This document shows positions 54,051 to 62,835 of a stretch of 64,000 nt of DNA, one piece after another. Under the pieces are notes generated by a model. The model was given only the letters and a program-made list of their open reading frames with translations, made no database searches and had not been told where the DNA came from. Every line of letters starts with the position of its first letter. Position 1 is the first letter of the stretch. The DNA lies in contig NZ_JBGUAZ010000005.1 in the NCBI RefSeq assembly GCF_041821085.1, forward strand, positions 62,001-126,000. The letters run 5' to 3'. The stretch is from Natrinema sp. HArc-T2 (GTDB taxonomy: Archaea > Halobacteriota > Halobacteria > Halobacteriales > Natrialbaceae). The translations under genes and the position numbers were made by a program.

Positions 54051-54989
54051 TCAGGCGTCGGACTCCGATCGCGCTGTGCGCTCTCGATCGTCTTCGTCGG
54101 ACTCGCCGTAGAAATGCATGAACACGTCCTCGATGGACGCCTCACGGACAGTCAGATCGAGAACGGTGTACTCGTGCAAGCGATCGATCAGCGCGTCGAA
54201 CTCCCGTGCGAGCACGAGCCGGTACGTCTCGTCCTGCCGTTCGACGTGTGCCGTGCCCGGGAACTCGAGCGCCGACACCGGCGGGTTCTCGTCGAGTCGG
54301 ACGGTAACGACCGTCCCACCCGCTTCGAGGATGTTGTCGACGGTGTCGAGTTCAATCAGCCGACCCTTCCTGATGATCCCGACGCGATCGCAAACGCGGC
54401 GGACCTCGCTCAGAATGTGCGAGGAAAAGAAGCTCGTTCCACCTTGTTCCTGGCGTTCATCGAGCAGGTCGTAAAACTCGTTCTGGACGAGCGGATCGAG
54501 CCCCGACGTGGGCTCGTCCATGATGACCAGCTCTGGATCGTGCATGAACGTCGCGATGATGGCGAGTTTCTGTCTATTGCCGCTCGAGTAGGCCTTGACG
54601 TTGCGCTCGAGGGGAACCGGAAACCGCTCGAGCAGTTCGGCCCGTCGCTCGTCACCTCTGAGTTGACCGAAGTAGTCGAGGACCGCCTCGCCGGTCACCC
54701 GGTCGTAGAACGTCACGTCGCTCGGTAGATAGCCAAGGTGTCGTTTCGCCTCGCGCAACCCAGTCCGGTCCGTGACGTCGTGTCCCAGCAGTCGGGCTTC
54801 GCCCTCAGTGGGTTTCAACAGCCCGAGCAGGACACGAATCGCCGTCGACTTTCCCGCGCCGTTCGGGCCGAGAAAACCGAAGATCTCACCGCGTTCGACA
54901 GCGATCGAGAGGTCCTCGAGCCCGCGGACATCTCCGTAGTACTTCGTCAGCCCGTCGGTTTCGATCGGCGGTGGCTCGGCGCTAGTCAC
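54051..54989 (-). CDS. ABC transporter ATP-binding protein (ABC-2 exporter type)
   Basis: 312 aa from GTG 54989 (VTSAEPPPIETDGLTKYYG). A TATA-like CTATAAG at 55014-55020 lies about 28 nt upstream, favouring this leaderless start over ATG 55067. Walker A is GPNGAGKST, the signature is YSSGNRQKLA (variant of LSGGQ), Walker B is LVIMDEPTSGLDP, and the H-loop is SSHIL. It powers an ABC-2 permease, most likely the product at 51834. The C-terminal 80 residues form the usual accessory domain. Confidence 0.92.
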   Translation of the reverse strand: MTSAEPPPIETDGLTKYYGDVRGLEDLSIAVERGEIFGFLGPNGAGKSTAIRVLLGLLKPTEGEARLLGHDVTDRTGLREAKRHLGYLPSDVTFYDRVTGEAVLDYFGQLRGDERRAELLERFPVPLERNVKAYSSGNRQKLAIIATFMHDPELVIMDEPTSGLDPLVQNEFYDLLDERQEQGGTSFFSSHILSEVRRVCDRVGIIRKGRLIELDTVDNILEAGGTVVTVRLDENPPVSALEFPGTAHVERQDETYRLVLAREFDALIDRLHEYTVLDLTVREASIEDVFMHFYGESDEDDRERTARSESDA

Positions 54990-55013
54990 GGGTGTCGAAA
55001 CGACGGCTCGAGG

Positions 55014-55020
55014 CTTATAG
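55014..55020 (-). promoter_or_regulatory. TATA-like box of the ABC ATPase gene
   Basis: CTATAAG (minus strand), centred about 28 nt upstream of GTG 54989. Confidence 0.45.
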
Positions 55021-55127
55021 TGACGACCCGCCGCATACTGGCAGCATCGCCTCGATTCGTTCGCCACGCGGTGGCTGCGTAACCCGCGTACAACCGGGTA
55101 CTGACCGCGTGACTCGACAGTGACGGC

Positions 55128-56225
55128 CTATCGCAGAACGATAAGCAATAACGGGACGATCAACAGTGAGATGAGAAAGCCGATAAAATAGCCTCTGTTA
55201 TCGACAATTTCCTCATACACCATGGTAATACCGCTGACATACCTGTTGTAGAATAGTAACGGCAGCAACGAGATGAGAAACCCGAGACCGAGTAACAACG
55301 CGACAGTTAGCACGCCAACAGGAACGTCCAGCGCCACTGCGATAATGAGTGTGTCGACCAGCGTTCCGATATTTGCGCCCAGAATATACGGGATAATCTC
55401 ACGTCGTTTGATATGGCCGCGGTTGTAGAGTGGTACGATCACGCCGAGAGAGAACGCGACACTCATCGTGAGCCCGGTGAAAACGAGTCCGATGGTAAAC
55501 GAGGTCCACTTGTCGTTCAAGCGTTTCACATACCGCTCTCGTAACCGCTGTTTGTCGACGCTGTCGAGTATGCGGTCGAAAAGCCGCATACTCAAGAAAA
55601 TCAACCCAAACGCCAGGAGAAACGCAACGACTGCGCCGACAGCATTGATAATCCACTCAGTGAATACCGGAACGAGATCTGGAACGTTCACATCCGTTTC
55701 GGGAACCAGTCGATCGGCGATTCCCGTCTCGCCGGCAATCACGGGATGGGAGACGTTCCACGATTCGACGACGGGGAGTAAGACGTATCCGACCACGAGC
55801 ACCGGCAGATAGATCGAGTGAGTGAGCAAAAACGTTAGCAGTCCGAGTCGCACCGACTCGCTTACCGACTCGAGTTCTTCGTTCAGATAATCGAACGCCC
55901 CGATAAAGAGCACGATCGCAGCCCCACCGAGTCGCGAGCCGACGACCATGAGAAACAACTGCGACGGGATGACGAGTTCAGACCGGAACAGTGTAAGTGA
56001 CAGGGCAGCGACGATCGAGCCGTTCGCTAACACGTACGACGCGATCCAACTGACGCCGAGCGCCGAGCGATCATTGACGATGATTTGCTCGAGGCTTCGT
56101 CTGAGAAGCGGTGAGAGCGTCTCGACCGCTGATCCAAGCAGCTGAATCGCAAAGAGGAACAGAACGACCGTACCCAGTATCTGAAACGAGAGCGGTACTG
56201 ATGACTGATTGGACAATCCCGCCAC
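55128..56225 (-). CDS. Na/Pi-cotransporter-family membrane protein
   Basis: 365 aa from GTG 56225 (VAGLSNQSSVPLSFQILGTVVLF); the start is uncertain. A TATA-like TTTATAC at 56269-56275 predicts transcription from about 56248, so TTG 56246 is also possible. Upstream codons to 56657 are not protein-like. About eight to nine hydrophobic helices are present, with two inverted Na_Pi_cotrans-like halves; the QSS near the N-terminus and GANIGTLVDT in the C-half resemble the family's QSSSA and GANIGTT motifs. It probably exports or imports phosphate or another anion with Na+. Confidence 0.8.
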   Translation of the reverse strand: MAGLSNQSSVPLSFQILGTVVLFLFAIQLLGSAVETLSPLLRRSLEQIIVNDRSALGVSWIASYVLANGSIVAALSLTLFRSELVIPSQLFLMVVGSRLGGAAIVLFIGAFDYLNEELESVSESVRLGLLTFLLTHSIYLPVLVVGYVLLPVVESWNVSHPVIAGETGIADRLVPETDVNVPDLVPVFTEWIINAVGAVVAFLLAFGLIFLSMRLFDRILDSVDKQRLRERYVKRLNDKWTSFTIGLVFTGLTMSVAFSLGVIVPLYNRGHIKRREIIPYILGANIGTLVDTLIIAVALDVPVGVLTVALLLGLGFLISLLPLLFYNRYVSGITMVYEEIVDNRGYFIGFLISLLIVPLLLIVLR

Positions 56226-56555
56226 CTGTCCGCAGGGATGCGCCAAGCCGACTAAAGAATTGTCAATGGTATAAACAAAAATCACTGAAACGCGACTGTT
56301 TCGCGGCGAATTATAACTCGATGTTCTATTTCTGTGCCGCCGATCAGGACTGCGAGTCCGATTCGATTCTGGGTCGGAACTCCTCGCGTCATCGTGTGTG
56401 GCAGTCGATACGATTTCGGCTGGGGAGTCGGCGTCACCGTCACGGATCGCTCCCAACAGTGGACGATCACGACGGCTGTGACGAACAGTCGCCAGCAGCA
56501 GTCCAAACCGGGTCCAACCTATTTCGGTCGTCCCGGTGTCAGACACACTACGATT
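56226..56555. other. 330-bp divergent intergenic region
   Basis: It holds the TATA-like box of the Na/Pi gene (56269-56275, minus strand) and a weak one for the next gene (CTATTTC, about 56518-56524, plus strand). Short overlapping frames here have no family resemblance and look non-coding. No repeat was seen. Confidence 0.5.
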
Positions 56556-57926
56556 ATGACGCAACCGACAGCCGGCACCTTCGACCCCCACGATCGTGCG
56601 CTGTTCACCGATCGGTACGAACTCGCCATGCTGCAGGGGTACTACGAGTCGGGTCACACACCGACGGCGACGTTCTCACTGTACTTCCGCGATCTTCCGG
56701 CAGATCGCGGCTACGCGATCGCTGCCGGCCTCGAGCAGGTGATCGACTACGTCGAAACCCTCGGGTTCGACGACCGGGCGCTCGACTACCTGGCCGAGGA
56801 AGGGTTCGACGCGGAGTTTCTGTCGTACCTGGACGCGTTCGAGTTCACCGGCGAGATTCGGGCGCTTCCCGAGGGAACGCTCGTCTTCCCGAACGAGCCG
56901 TTGCTCGAGGTCACTGCGCAGATCCACGAAGCACAGTTGTTCGAGACGTTCGTGCTCAATCAGATCGGGTTCCAGACGCTCGTTGCGACGAAGGGGGCGC
57001 GCATGGCCGACGTCGTTCGCAGACACGGCGACGGACAGGACCTCGTCGACTTCGGGTCTCGTCGCGCCCACGGGACCGATGCCGGACTCAAGGCCGCGCG
57101 GGCGGGGTACATCGGCGGCTTCGATGGCACCTCAAACATGCTGGCCGGCGAGCGATTCGATATTCCGACGTACGGGACGATGGCACACTCGTGGGTGCAG
57201 AGTTTCGAGAGCGAACGCGAGTCGTTCGCGGCGTTCGCCGACGTCTACGGCGACGGCGCGATCTACCTCGTCGACACCTACGACACGGTTGCCGGTGCCG
57301 AGCGAGCGGTCGCCGTCGCCGCGGATCGCGATCTTGACCTGGGTGGCGTGCGCCTGGATTCGGGCAACCTGATCGAGCTTTCGAAACGGGTCCGCGAGAT
57401 CGTCGGCGACGCATCCATCGTCGTCTCGTCGGGCGTCGACGAGTTCTTCCTGCGTGAGTTTTTCGACGACGGCGGCGTCGCGACGGCGTTCGGCCCGGGA
57501 ACAGCGCTGACGACGAGCGCGGACGCACCGAATAGCGGCGTCGTCTACAAACTGACCGCCGTCGAGCGCGACGGGACGCTCGCCCCAAGTATGAAGCTCT
57601 CGCCCGGGAAGGTCACCTATCCCGGACAGAAAGCACTCCATCGCGTCGAACGAGACGGGCAGTATCAGTACGACGTCCTGGCACGACGTGACGAAGCGCT
57701 CGAGGCCGGTGAGCCCCAACTCGAGCCGATTTTCGAGGACGGCTCGCTCGTCTACACGCCGCCGGAGCTCGAGGCGATCCAGCAGCGAGCTTGCCGGGAA
57801 CTCGAGACCCTGCCCGACCGCTTCCGGCGCGTGACCGATCCCGAGTCGTACGAGGTCCGAATCAGTGACCGGCTCGAGGAGATTACACAACGGACCGAAC
57901 GCACGATTCAGGAGCGTGAGCTGTGA
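56556..57926 (+). CDS. pncB: Nicotinate phosphoribosyltransferase
   Basis: 456 aa from ATG 56556 (MTQPTAGTFDPHDRALFTDRYELAM), the family start, not the upstream ATG at 56334. Motifs are LFTDRYELAMLQGYYESG, FPNEPLLEVTAQI, VDFGSRRAHGTDAGLKAARA, and LDSGNLIELSKRVREIV, typical of the type II phosphoribosyltransferase fold. It makes nicotinate mononucleotide from nicotinate and PRPP for NAD salvage. The gene stands alone, upstream of a small DUF7557 gene. Confidence 0.93.
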   Translation: MTQPTAGTFDPHDRALFTDRYELAMLQGYYESGHTPTATFSLYFRDLPADRGYAIAAGLEQVIDYVETLGFDDRALDYLAEEGFDAEFLSYLDAFEFTGEIRALPEGTLVFPNEPLLEVTAQIHEAQLFETFVLNQIGFQTLVATKGARMADVVRRHGDGQDLVDFGSRRAHGTDAGLKAARAGYIGGFDGTSNMLAGERFDIPTYGTMAHSWVQSFESERESFAAFADVYGDGAIYLVDTYDTVAGAERAVAVAADRDLDLGGVRLDSGNLIELSKRVREIVGDASIVVSSGVDEFFLREFFDDGGVATAFGPGTALTTSADAPNSGVVYKLTAVERDGTLAPSMKLSPGKVTYPGQKALHRVERDGQYQYDVLARRDEALEAGEPQLEPIFEDGSLVYTPPELEAIQQRACRELETLPDRFRRVTDPESYEVRISDRLEEITQRTERTIQEREL

Positions 57927-57966
57927 CGGGTGTCCTTTATTCGGCTGGCGAGCGTTAGCATCTGTA

Positions 57967-58110
57967 ATGGTCCAAACGATCGAACTCGATGACGACCTCG
58001 TCGAACGTATGAACGGCCACCTCGAAGACGACGAGACCCTTGAGGAGTTCATCGAAGAGCTGGTCTCGATCTACGAGCAGGAGGGGCGATTCCTGCAAGA
58101 AGGCGCATAA
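57967..58110 (+). CDS. Small DUF7557-family protein
   Basis: 47 aa (MVQTIELDDDLVERMNGHLE...). It follows the haloarchaeal DUF7557 pattern: a beta strand (VQTIELDD), a helix ending in HLEDDETLEEFIEELVSIYEQEG, and FLQEG. It resembles the ribbon-helix-helix antitoxin shape, but there is no adjacent toxin gene. The function is unknown. It begins 41 nt after the pncB stop in the same direction. Confidence 0.8.
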   Translation: MVQTIELDDDLVERMNGHLEDDETLEEFIEELVSIYEQEGRFLQEGA

Positions 58111-58177
58111 GAGCGCACTCACGCAGGACACACGGCTCGAGACTGAGAAGAGAGCCCCCCGTCTATAGTCCCAACTG

Positions 58178-58277
58178 AGACGGGCTGCTGTCCCGATGTC
58201 TCGGTGTACCCGCAGGACGGTCGCAGACCCGCCACCGCCATGTGGATGCGCCGAGATACCGTGACAGCAGACTGTAT
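58178..58277. repeat. 100-bp palindromic repeat, copy C
   Basis: The left end AGACGGGCTGCT and the right end (reverse complement ATACAGTCTGCT) match the ATACGGTCTGCT end of copies A and B. Both 50-bp arms resemble the same half of A/B, so C is a nearly symmetrical inverted dimer that can fold into one hairpin (TCTCGG...CCGAGA core). It lies between convergent genes, like copy A. Confidence 0.6.
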
Positions 58278-58309
58278 GATCCGACCGGTCTCTGAGGGCG
58301 AACGGTGGT

Positions 58310-58726
58310 TCAGTACGGTGGCCGCTGTGCCCGGATGACTTCTGCCAGTTCTTGGTGTTCCTCGGCGAGGAGTTCGTTGAGATCGTCGGCCGTGATGATT
58401 CCCTCCAAGGCACCGTCTGCAATGACGGGAAGCCGCCGGACACCGTGTTCGCTCATCAGTTCGGTGGCTTCGTAGAAGCCGGCGTCGTGCTCGATCGTCT
58501 CGAGGCCGTCCGACATCACGTCTTCAGCGGTCAGTCCATCCGGATCTGTCTGCTCGGCGAGCACCCGCATCGTCAGATCGCGATCAGTGACGATTCCAAC
58601 TGGCTCGCCGTCAGTAATGACGATGCTCCCGACGTCTTCGTCGTGCATCGTCGCTGCGAGGTCGTGGACGGGTTCGTCAGTTGAAGCTGTAACGACATCA
58701 CTCCGTGCAAGGTTATCGATAGGCAT
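58310..58726 (-). CDS. CBS-domain pair protein
   Basis: 138 aa from ATG 58726 (MPIDNLARSDVVTASTDE); the upstream frame to 58837 is not family-like. Two CBS motifs: DEPVHDLAATMHDEDVGSIVIT...GIVTDRDLTMRVL and DAGFYEATELMSEHGVRRLPVI...GIITADDLNELL. Stand-alone CBS pairs bind AMP, ATP or SAM and sense energy or redox state; the partner is unknown. It is convergent with the DUF7557 gene across repeat copy C. Confidence 0.9.
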   Translation of the reverse strand: MPIDNLARSDVVTASTDEPVHDLAATMHDEDVGSIVITDGEPVGIVTDRDLTMRVLAEQTDPDGLTAEDVMSDGLETIEHDAGFYEATELMSEHGVRRLPVIADGALEGIITADDLNELLAEEHQELAEVIRAQRPPY

Positions 58727-58812
58727 GGTACCTCTATCATCCGTCCCACAACGAGTGACATAGTGTTTCGCGGTGATCGCGATGACAGTCAACTCGTCTC
58801 GACTGCCCCCGA

Positions 58813-59061
58813 CTACACCGAACGTCGATTCGAACACGATGGACAGTACATCAGTCCGTCTCGAACGATCATATACGACTGCTCACAGTGTGGGCACGAA
58901 CAGCCGAGTGTGACATCCGTTTCACGGGCCAGTCCGCGAATCGTATTTCGCAGCCGTCGTTGTTCGGCTTCGGTCTTCGCTAGTTGTCGTTTCAGCCGCG
59001 AGAGTTCTGCAGACACCCGCTGGTCGCGGGTCTTTTCGCCTCTGGATTGGCGTGGTAACAT
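58813..59061 (-). CDS. Small coiled-coil zinc-ribbon protein
   Basis: 82 aa. The N-terminal helix (AELSRLKRQLAKTEAEQRRLRNTIRGLA) is a basic coiled coil of four to five heptads. The C-terminus carries CSCPHC and CPSC, a treble-clef or zinc-ribbon tetrad. A nucleic-acid or protein-binding adaptor is plausible; I do not recognise a named family. It has its own start region and is divergent from nothing nearby (234-bp gap to the protease gene). Confidence 0.7.
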   Translation of the reverse strand: MLPRQSRGEKTRDQRVSAELSRLKRQLAKTEAEQRRLRNTIRGLARETDVTLGCSCPHCEQSYMIVRDGLMYCPSCSNRRSV

Positions 59062-59295
59062 GAATCACAGTACGCGGTGGATCATCAAAAGGGTACGCTA
59101 ACGTGATACCGGGCCTGAGTGTGGGCAACCTCACTCCCTACTCCTCGAACTCGCGTGCCAGCGGTCACACCGCCTCGCCGTCGCTGTGACATCCCCGAGG
59201 ACACGACGCGATCGACCGTCAACGACACAACACAGACACCAGCCGAGAGAGCCACGATTCTGCCAGCTGACCGCGGTCGGTTCGCGTGAATCGAC

Positions 59296-60405
59296 TCACG
59301 GCCCGGGCTCGATCGGCGTCTGTGGCAGTTGCGATTCTGGCCGTGACTCGAGCGTCACTTCGACCGACTGCTCGTCACCCGACCGCACGACCGTGAGTTC
59401 GACCGTGTCACCCGGCGCGGTCTCGAGTGCGAGAGTCGACAACAGCTGTGCCTGGTTCTGAATCTGCTGGCCATCGATGGCGACGATCACGTCGCCGCTG
59501 TCAGGGCTATCGACTGTCGCCGACTGGAGGACGCCGTCGGCGGGCGAGTTCGGGACGACCTCCGTGACGAGGACGCCGGTCGCTTCCTCGAGGCCGATCG
59601 CGTCGGCGATCTCCGGGCCGACGGGCTGGACGGCGACACCCATGTAGGGGTGCTCGTACGTGCCGTCCTCGATGAGCGCCGGGATGACGCGATTGGCGAG
59701 TCGCGGGGAGATGGCAAAGGCGAGTGTCTGGCCGACGCCAGACGAGACGATTCCGTACACGTCGCCCTCGAGGCCCACTAGCGGGCCACCGCTGTTGCCG
59801 GGGTTGACCGACGCGTCGGTCTGGATCGCGGCCGGAATCGAGAACCCCGACGGACTGGGCAACACCCGATCGACGCCGCTGATGATTCCCTGCGAGACCG
59901 AGGCGTCGAGCCCGAGCGGATTGCCGAGGGCGAGCACCTCCTGTCCGATTGTGGGTTCACGGTCAACGACCGGAAGGCCGGACGCCACATCGGGCATGTT
60001 CTCGACGCGCAGGACTGCGAGATCGCTGTACAGATCGGTGCCGACGATCGACGCGGTTCGCCACTCTTCGTTGCTATACTGAATCTCGACGCCATCGTCG
60101 CTCGCTGTCTCGACGACGTGGTTGTTGGTCACGACGTGTTGCTCGTCGATGACGAACCCCGATCCGAGACCGCCACTGCCGCGTGGACCGGTGACGGTAA
60201 CCAGGACGACCGAGTCAATGGTGTCGCGATACACCGCCGTGTACGGACTGTCGACGCCGTCGTCGCCCTCGCCGCTCGACCCGTCTTCGCCGTCCTGTCC
60301 GTTCTGTGCGACGCTCGAGCCGAGTCCGATCCCACCGACTGCGACGGTCGCTCCGATCATCCGCAGCGCTCGTCTGCGGGTTGGGTGATCCGAAGACATG
60401 GCCAT
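59296..60405 (-). CDS. Tat-exported HtrA-like serine protease (trypsin + PDZ)
   Basis: 369 aa from ATG 60405 (MAMSSDHPTRRRALR); ATG 60399 two codons later is equally likely given the TATA-like TTTTATG at about 60425-60431. The signal has the twin-arginine motif RRRALRMIGA and ends near GSSVAQ. After a Gly/Asp linker the triad is His (TNNHVV), Asp (YSDLAVLRV) and Ser (NPGNSGGPL), followed by one PDZ domain (about 270-360) with PYMGVAV and GDVIVAIDGQQ. Quality-control protease acting outside the membrane. Confidence 0.92.
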   Translation of the reverse strand: MAMSSDHPTRRRALRMIGATVAVGGIGLGSSVAQNGQDGEDGSSGEGDDGVDSPYTAVYRDTIDSVVLVTVTGPRGSGGLGSGFVIDEQHVVTNNHVVETASDDGVEIQYSNEEWRTASIVGTDLYSDLAVLRVENMPDVASGLPVVDREPTIGQEVLALGNPLGLDASVSQGIISGVDRVLPSPSGFSIPAAIQTDASVNPGNSGGPLVGLEGDVYGIVSSGVGQTLAFAISPRLANRVIPALIEDGTYEHPYMGVAVQPVGPEIADAIGLEEATGVLVTEVVPNSPADGVLQSATVDSPDSGDVIVAIDGQQIQNQAQLLSTLALETAPGDTVELTVVRSGDEQSVEVTLESRPESQLPQTPIEPGP

Positions 60406-60532
60406 AGCGACCCCGACGAACAGCATAAAAGGGCAACCAGCACACTCACCTGATCGGCGTTCGACCGGTGTCGAACCGTCGCGAGGGCAGTCAGTCAGCG
60501 CTCGCCACGAGGCGCTATGCCTCCTATGCCTC

Positions 60533-61771
60533 CTATGCCTCGTCGAAGAGGTCCTCGCCGTCGACCATGTGCGCCTCGACGGCGTCCATATCGAGCGTGA
60601 CGCCCAGCCCGGGCGCTTCTGGCACTTCGATATAGCCGTCCTCGATGACAGCCTCCTCGACCAAGTCCTCCCACCAGCCGAGTTCGTAGGAGTGATACTC
60701 GACTGCCAACGCGTTCGAGATCGCCGCGCCGACGTGGGCGCTTGCGACCGTCGCGACCGGTGAGGCGACGTTGTGCATCGCGACGGGAACGTAGTAGAGG
60801 TCCGCCAGGTCGGCGATCTTCCGGGTCTCGCGCATCCCGCCGACCTTGGGCATATCCGGCGCGATGATGTCGATGGCCTGCTCCTCGAGCAGTCGCCGCT
60901 GGCCGTGGGTTCGATACACGTTCTCGCCGACAGTGATCGGGGTCGTCGTCGACTGGGTGACTTCCCGCTGGACATCGTGGTTCTCGGGGGGCACCGGGTC
61001 CTCGAGCCACCAGACATCGTACTCCTCTAAGCGCTTCGCGAGCCGTTTGGCGCTGCCAGCCGAAAACGTCCAATGGCAGTCGAAGGCTACGTCGGCCCGG
61101 TGGCCGACGCGTTCGGTAACTGCCTCGACGATCGAGGCCTTGTGTTCGATCTCGGCGGGTCGAAGGTGACGGTTCGCGCGGTCCTTCTCGTGGCCGCTTG
61201 GCACGTCGAGGTCGAACTTCAGCGCGTCGTAGCCCAGTTCCTCGACGACGCGCTCGGCTTCGTCAGCGCAGGCGATCGGATCGGCTTCCTCCTCGGTGTG
61301 ACAGTCGCAGTAGACCCGCACCTCGTCGCGGTACTTGCCCCCGAGCAGCTGATAGGCTGGCGTCTCGAGGATCTTCCCGGCTAGATCGTGCAGCGCGACC
61401 TCGATGCCCGAAATCGCCGTCACCGTGACGCCGCCAATCGAGCCCTCGCCAGACATCTTCTGGACGAGATGTTCGGTCAGCCGGTCGATGTCTAGCGGGT
61501 TCTCTCCCTGCAAGAAGGCTTTCATCCGCTCGATCAGTTCCGGCGCGCCGGCACCCCAGTAGGCCTCGCCAGTGCCGGTGATCCCCGCGTCGGTGTAGAT
61601 CCGCACGAGCGTCCATGGGAAGTTGCCGTCGACCATCGTCGTCTGCACGTCGGTGATCTCGACATCCCGCCCCTCGCCGCGTTCGCGCGTGACCCCCATC
61701 GTCTCGCTCGAGAGGTCCCGCATCGTGTACTCGGCGTTCGGGTCGTGGAGCTGTGAGTAGTCGATGCCCAT
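60533..61771 (-). CDS. Enolase-superfamily sugar-acid dehydratase (gluconate/xylonate type)
   Basis: 412 aa from ATG 61771 (MGIDYSQLHDPNAEYTMRDL), a start shared with the haloarchaeal GnaD/XacD branch. Mandelate-racemase fold with the metal ligands Asp (VAFDCHWTF), Glu (WWLEDPVPP) and Glu (TVGENVY), a Lys in YDALKFDLDV and the catalytic His in VAMHNVASP. It dehydrates gluconate, galactonate or xylonate to the 2-keto-3-deoxy acid in the semi-phosphorylative Entner-Doudoroff or pentose route. The sugar acid cannot be told from sequence, and no pathway neighbours are present. Confidence 0.88.
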   Translation of the reverse strand: MGIDYSQLHDPNAEYTMRDLSSETMGVTRERGEGRDVEITDVQTTMVDGNFPWTLVRIYTDAGITGTGEAYWGAGAPELIERMKAFLQGENPLDIDRLTEHLVQKMSGEGSIGGVTVTAISGIEVALHDLAGKILETPAYQLLGGKYRDEVRVYCDCHTEEEADPIACADEAERVVEELGYDALKFDLDVPSGHEKDRANRHLRPAEIEHKASIVEAVTERVGHRADVAFDCHWTFSAGSAKRLAKRLEEYDVWWLEDPVPPENHDVQREVTQSTTTPITVGENVYRTHGQRRLLEEQAIDIIAPDMPKVGGMRETRKIADLADLYYVPVAMHNVASPVATVASAHVGAAISNALAVEYHSYELGWWEDLVEEAVIEDGYIEVPEAPGLGVTLDMDAVEAHMVDGEDLFDEA

Positions 61772-61946
61772 GGGTTGGCGTTCACTCCTAAGATAGTAAT
61801 AGTTTCCACCCTCCGTGAGCAAGGTGACCCACACGTGGCCGAGCAGTGAACTACTGCTGGGAAACACGGGGTACACGCCGACCGGAAGGTCACAATCGGA
61901 TGTGTGTACCCTTGTCATTTATGCTCGCAGGAGAGATAGAATCACC

Positions 61947-62756
61947 ATGGTGGGTGATAACGCACCTGGGCGGCCTGACGACATCGATGAGTGGAATCGG
62001 CGGGCGTATCTCGCTGCCACTGCTGGCAGCACCGCAGGAATCGTGTGGTTGAGCGGATGCGTCGATGACACGGGCAATGGTGATAGCGGTGAGGGCGGGA
62101 CAGACGAAAACGGAGAGGCAGATTCGGAAGCCGAGGAAGAGCTCCCAGAAGGCGTCTCAGAAGAGGAGTTCGAACGCGGCCCGGTGCCGGAAGAATACCG
62201 AACGGCGCTGTCGCTCGGTGACGAAGAACGAGATCCCGACGACCTGACCGCGAAAGCGGATGTTGGCTTCTCGGAGTACGACGAGGCCGATGAATACTCG
62301 GCACACGAGCCGGGCATGTGCTGTGCAAACTGTGCCGACTACATCCCCGACAAGAACGGCGACACGTTCGGTGCCTGCGCGGAGGTCGAAGGCTACATCG
62401 ACGGCGCGGATTGGTGTACGATCTACGAGGAACTGCCCGAACCGGCGGTTCCAGACGGGCTATCCGAAGACGAATTGGCCACGGCTGCGGTTCCGGACGA
62501 GTACCGAACGGCGACCTCACAGGCTGATGAGGAACGGAACCCCGATGACCTGCAGACGCAAGCGGACGTGAACCTGATGGAGTCCGTCGAGGCGATCGCA
62601 GAGGAAGTCACACCCCCTGGCCAGTCCTGTGGGAACTGTGCGGAGTTCATTCCCGATCAGAACGGGGACACATGGGGTGCCTGTGCGAAAGTCGAAGGCT
62701 ACGTCGCAGTCGAAGACTGGTGTAACCTCTGGGAACACATTAGTGAAGAGGGCTGA
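61947..62756 (+). CDS. Tat lipoprotein with two tandem HiPIP (high-potential Fe-S) domains
   Basis: 269 aa from ATG 61947. The Tat motif NRRAYLAATAGSTAG leads to the lipobox LSGC (Cys38), then an acidic linker. Two repeats of about 95 aa follow, each beginning PDEYRTA/PEEYRTA and ending in a 4Fe-4S HiPIP site with identical spacing CX2CX14CX12C: Cys126/129/144/157 and Cys228/231/246/259. Each has the NGDTxGAC and DWC signatures. It would hold two clusters on the outer membrane face and could pass electrons along the cell surface. Divergent from the sugar-acid dehydratase gene. Confidence 0.85.
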   Translation: MVGDNAPGRPDDIDEWNRRAYLAATAGSTAGIVWLSGCVDDTGNGDSGEGGTDENGEADSEAEEELPEGVSEEEFERGPVPEEYRTALSLGDEERDPDDLTAKADVGFSEYDEADEYSAHEPGMCCANCADYIPDKNGDTFGACAEVEGYIDGADWCTIYEELPEPAVPDGLSEDELATAAVPDEYRTATSQADEERNPDDLQTQADVNLMESVEAIAEEVTPPGQSCGNCAEFIPDQNGDTWGACAKVEGYVAVEDWCNLWEHISEEG

Positions 62757-62835
62757 CCGTGACGACCGGCCACAGCCGGTTCGAGTGACTCTCCCCTCGA
62801 GCAATCCGGGATCAGGACCGACATTCCAGCAGCAC

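Noticed and set aside
56334-56555. 74-residue extension of nicotinate phosphoribosyltransferase
   Set aside because: The composition is not haloarchaeal protein-like, and the conserved family start begins at 56556.
56226-56657. N-terminal extension of the Na/Pi cotransporter
   Set aside because: Rich in Arg/Ser with no acidic bias, and the predicted promoter lies inside it.
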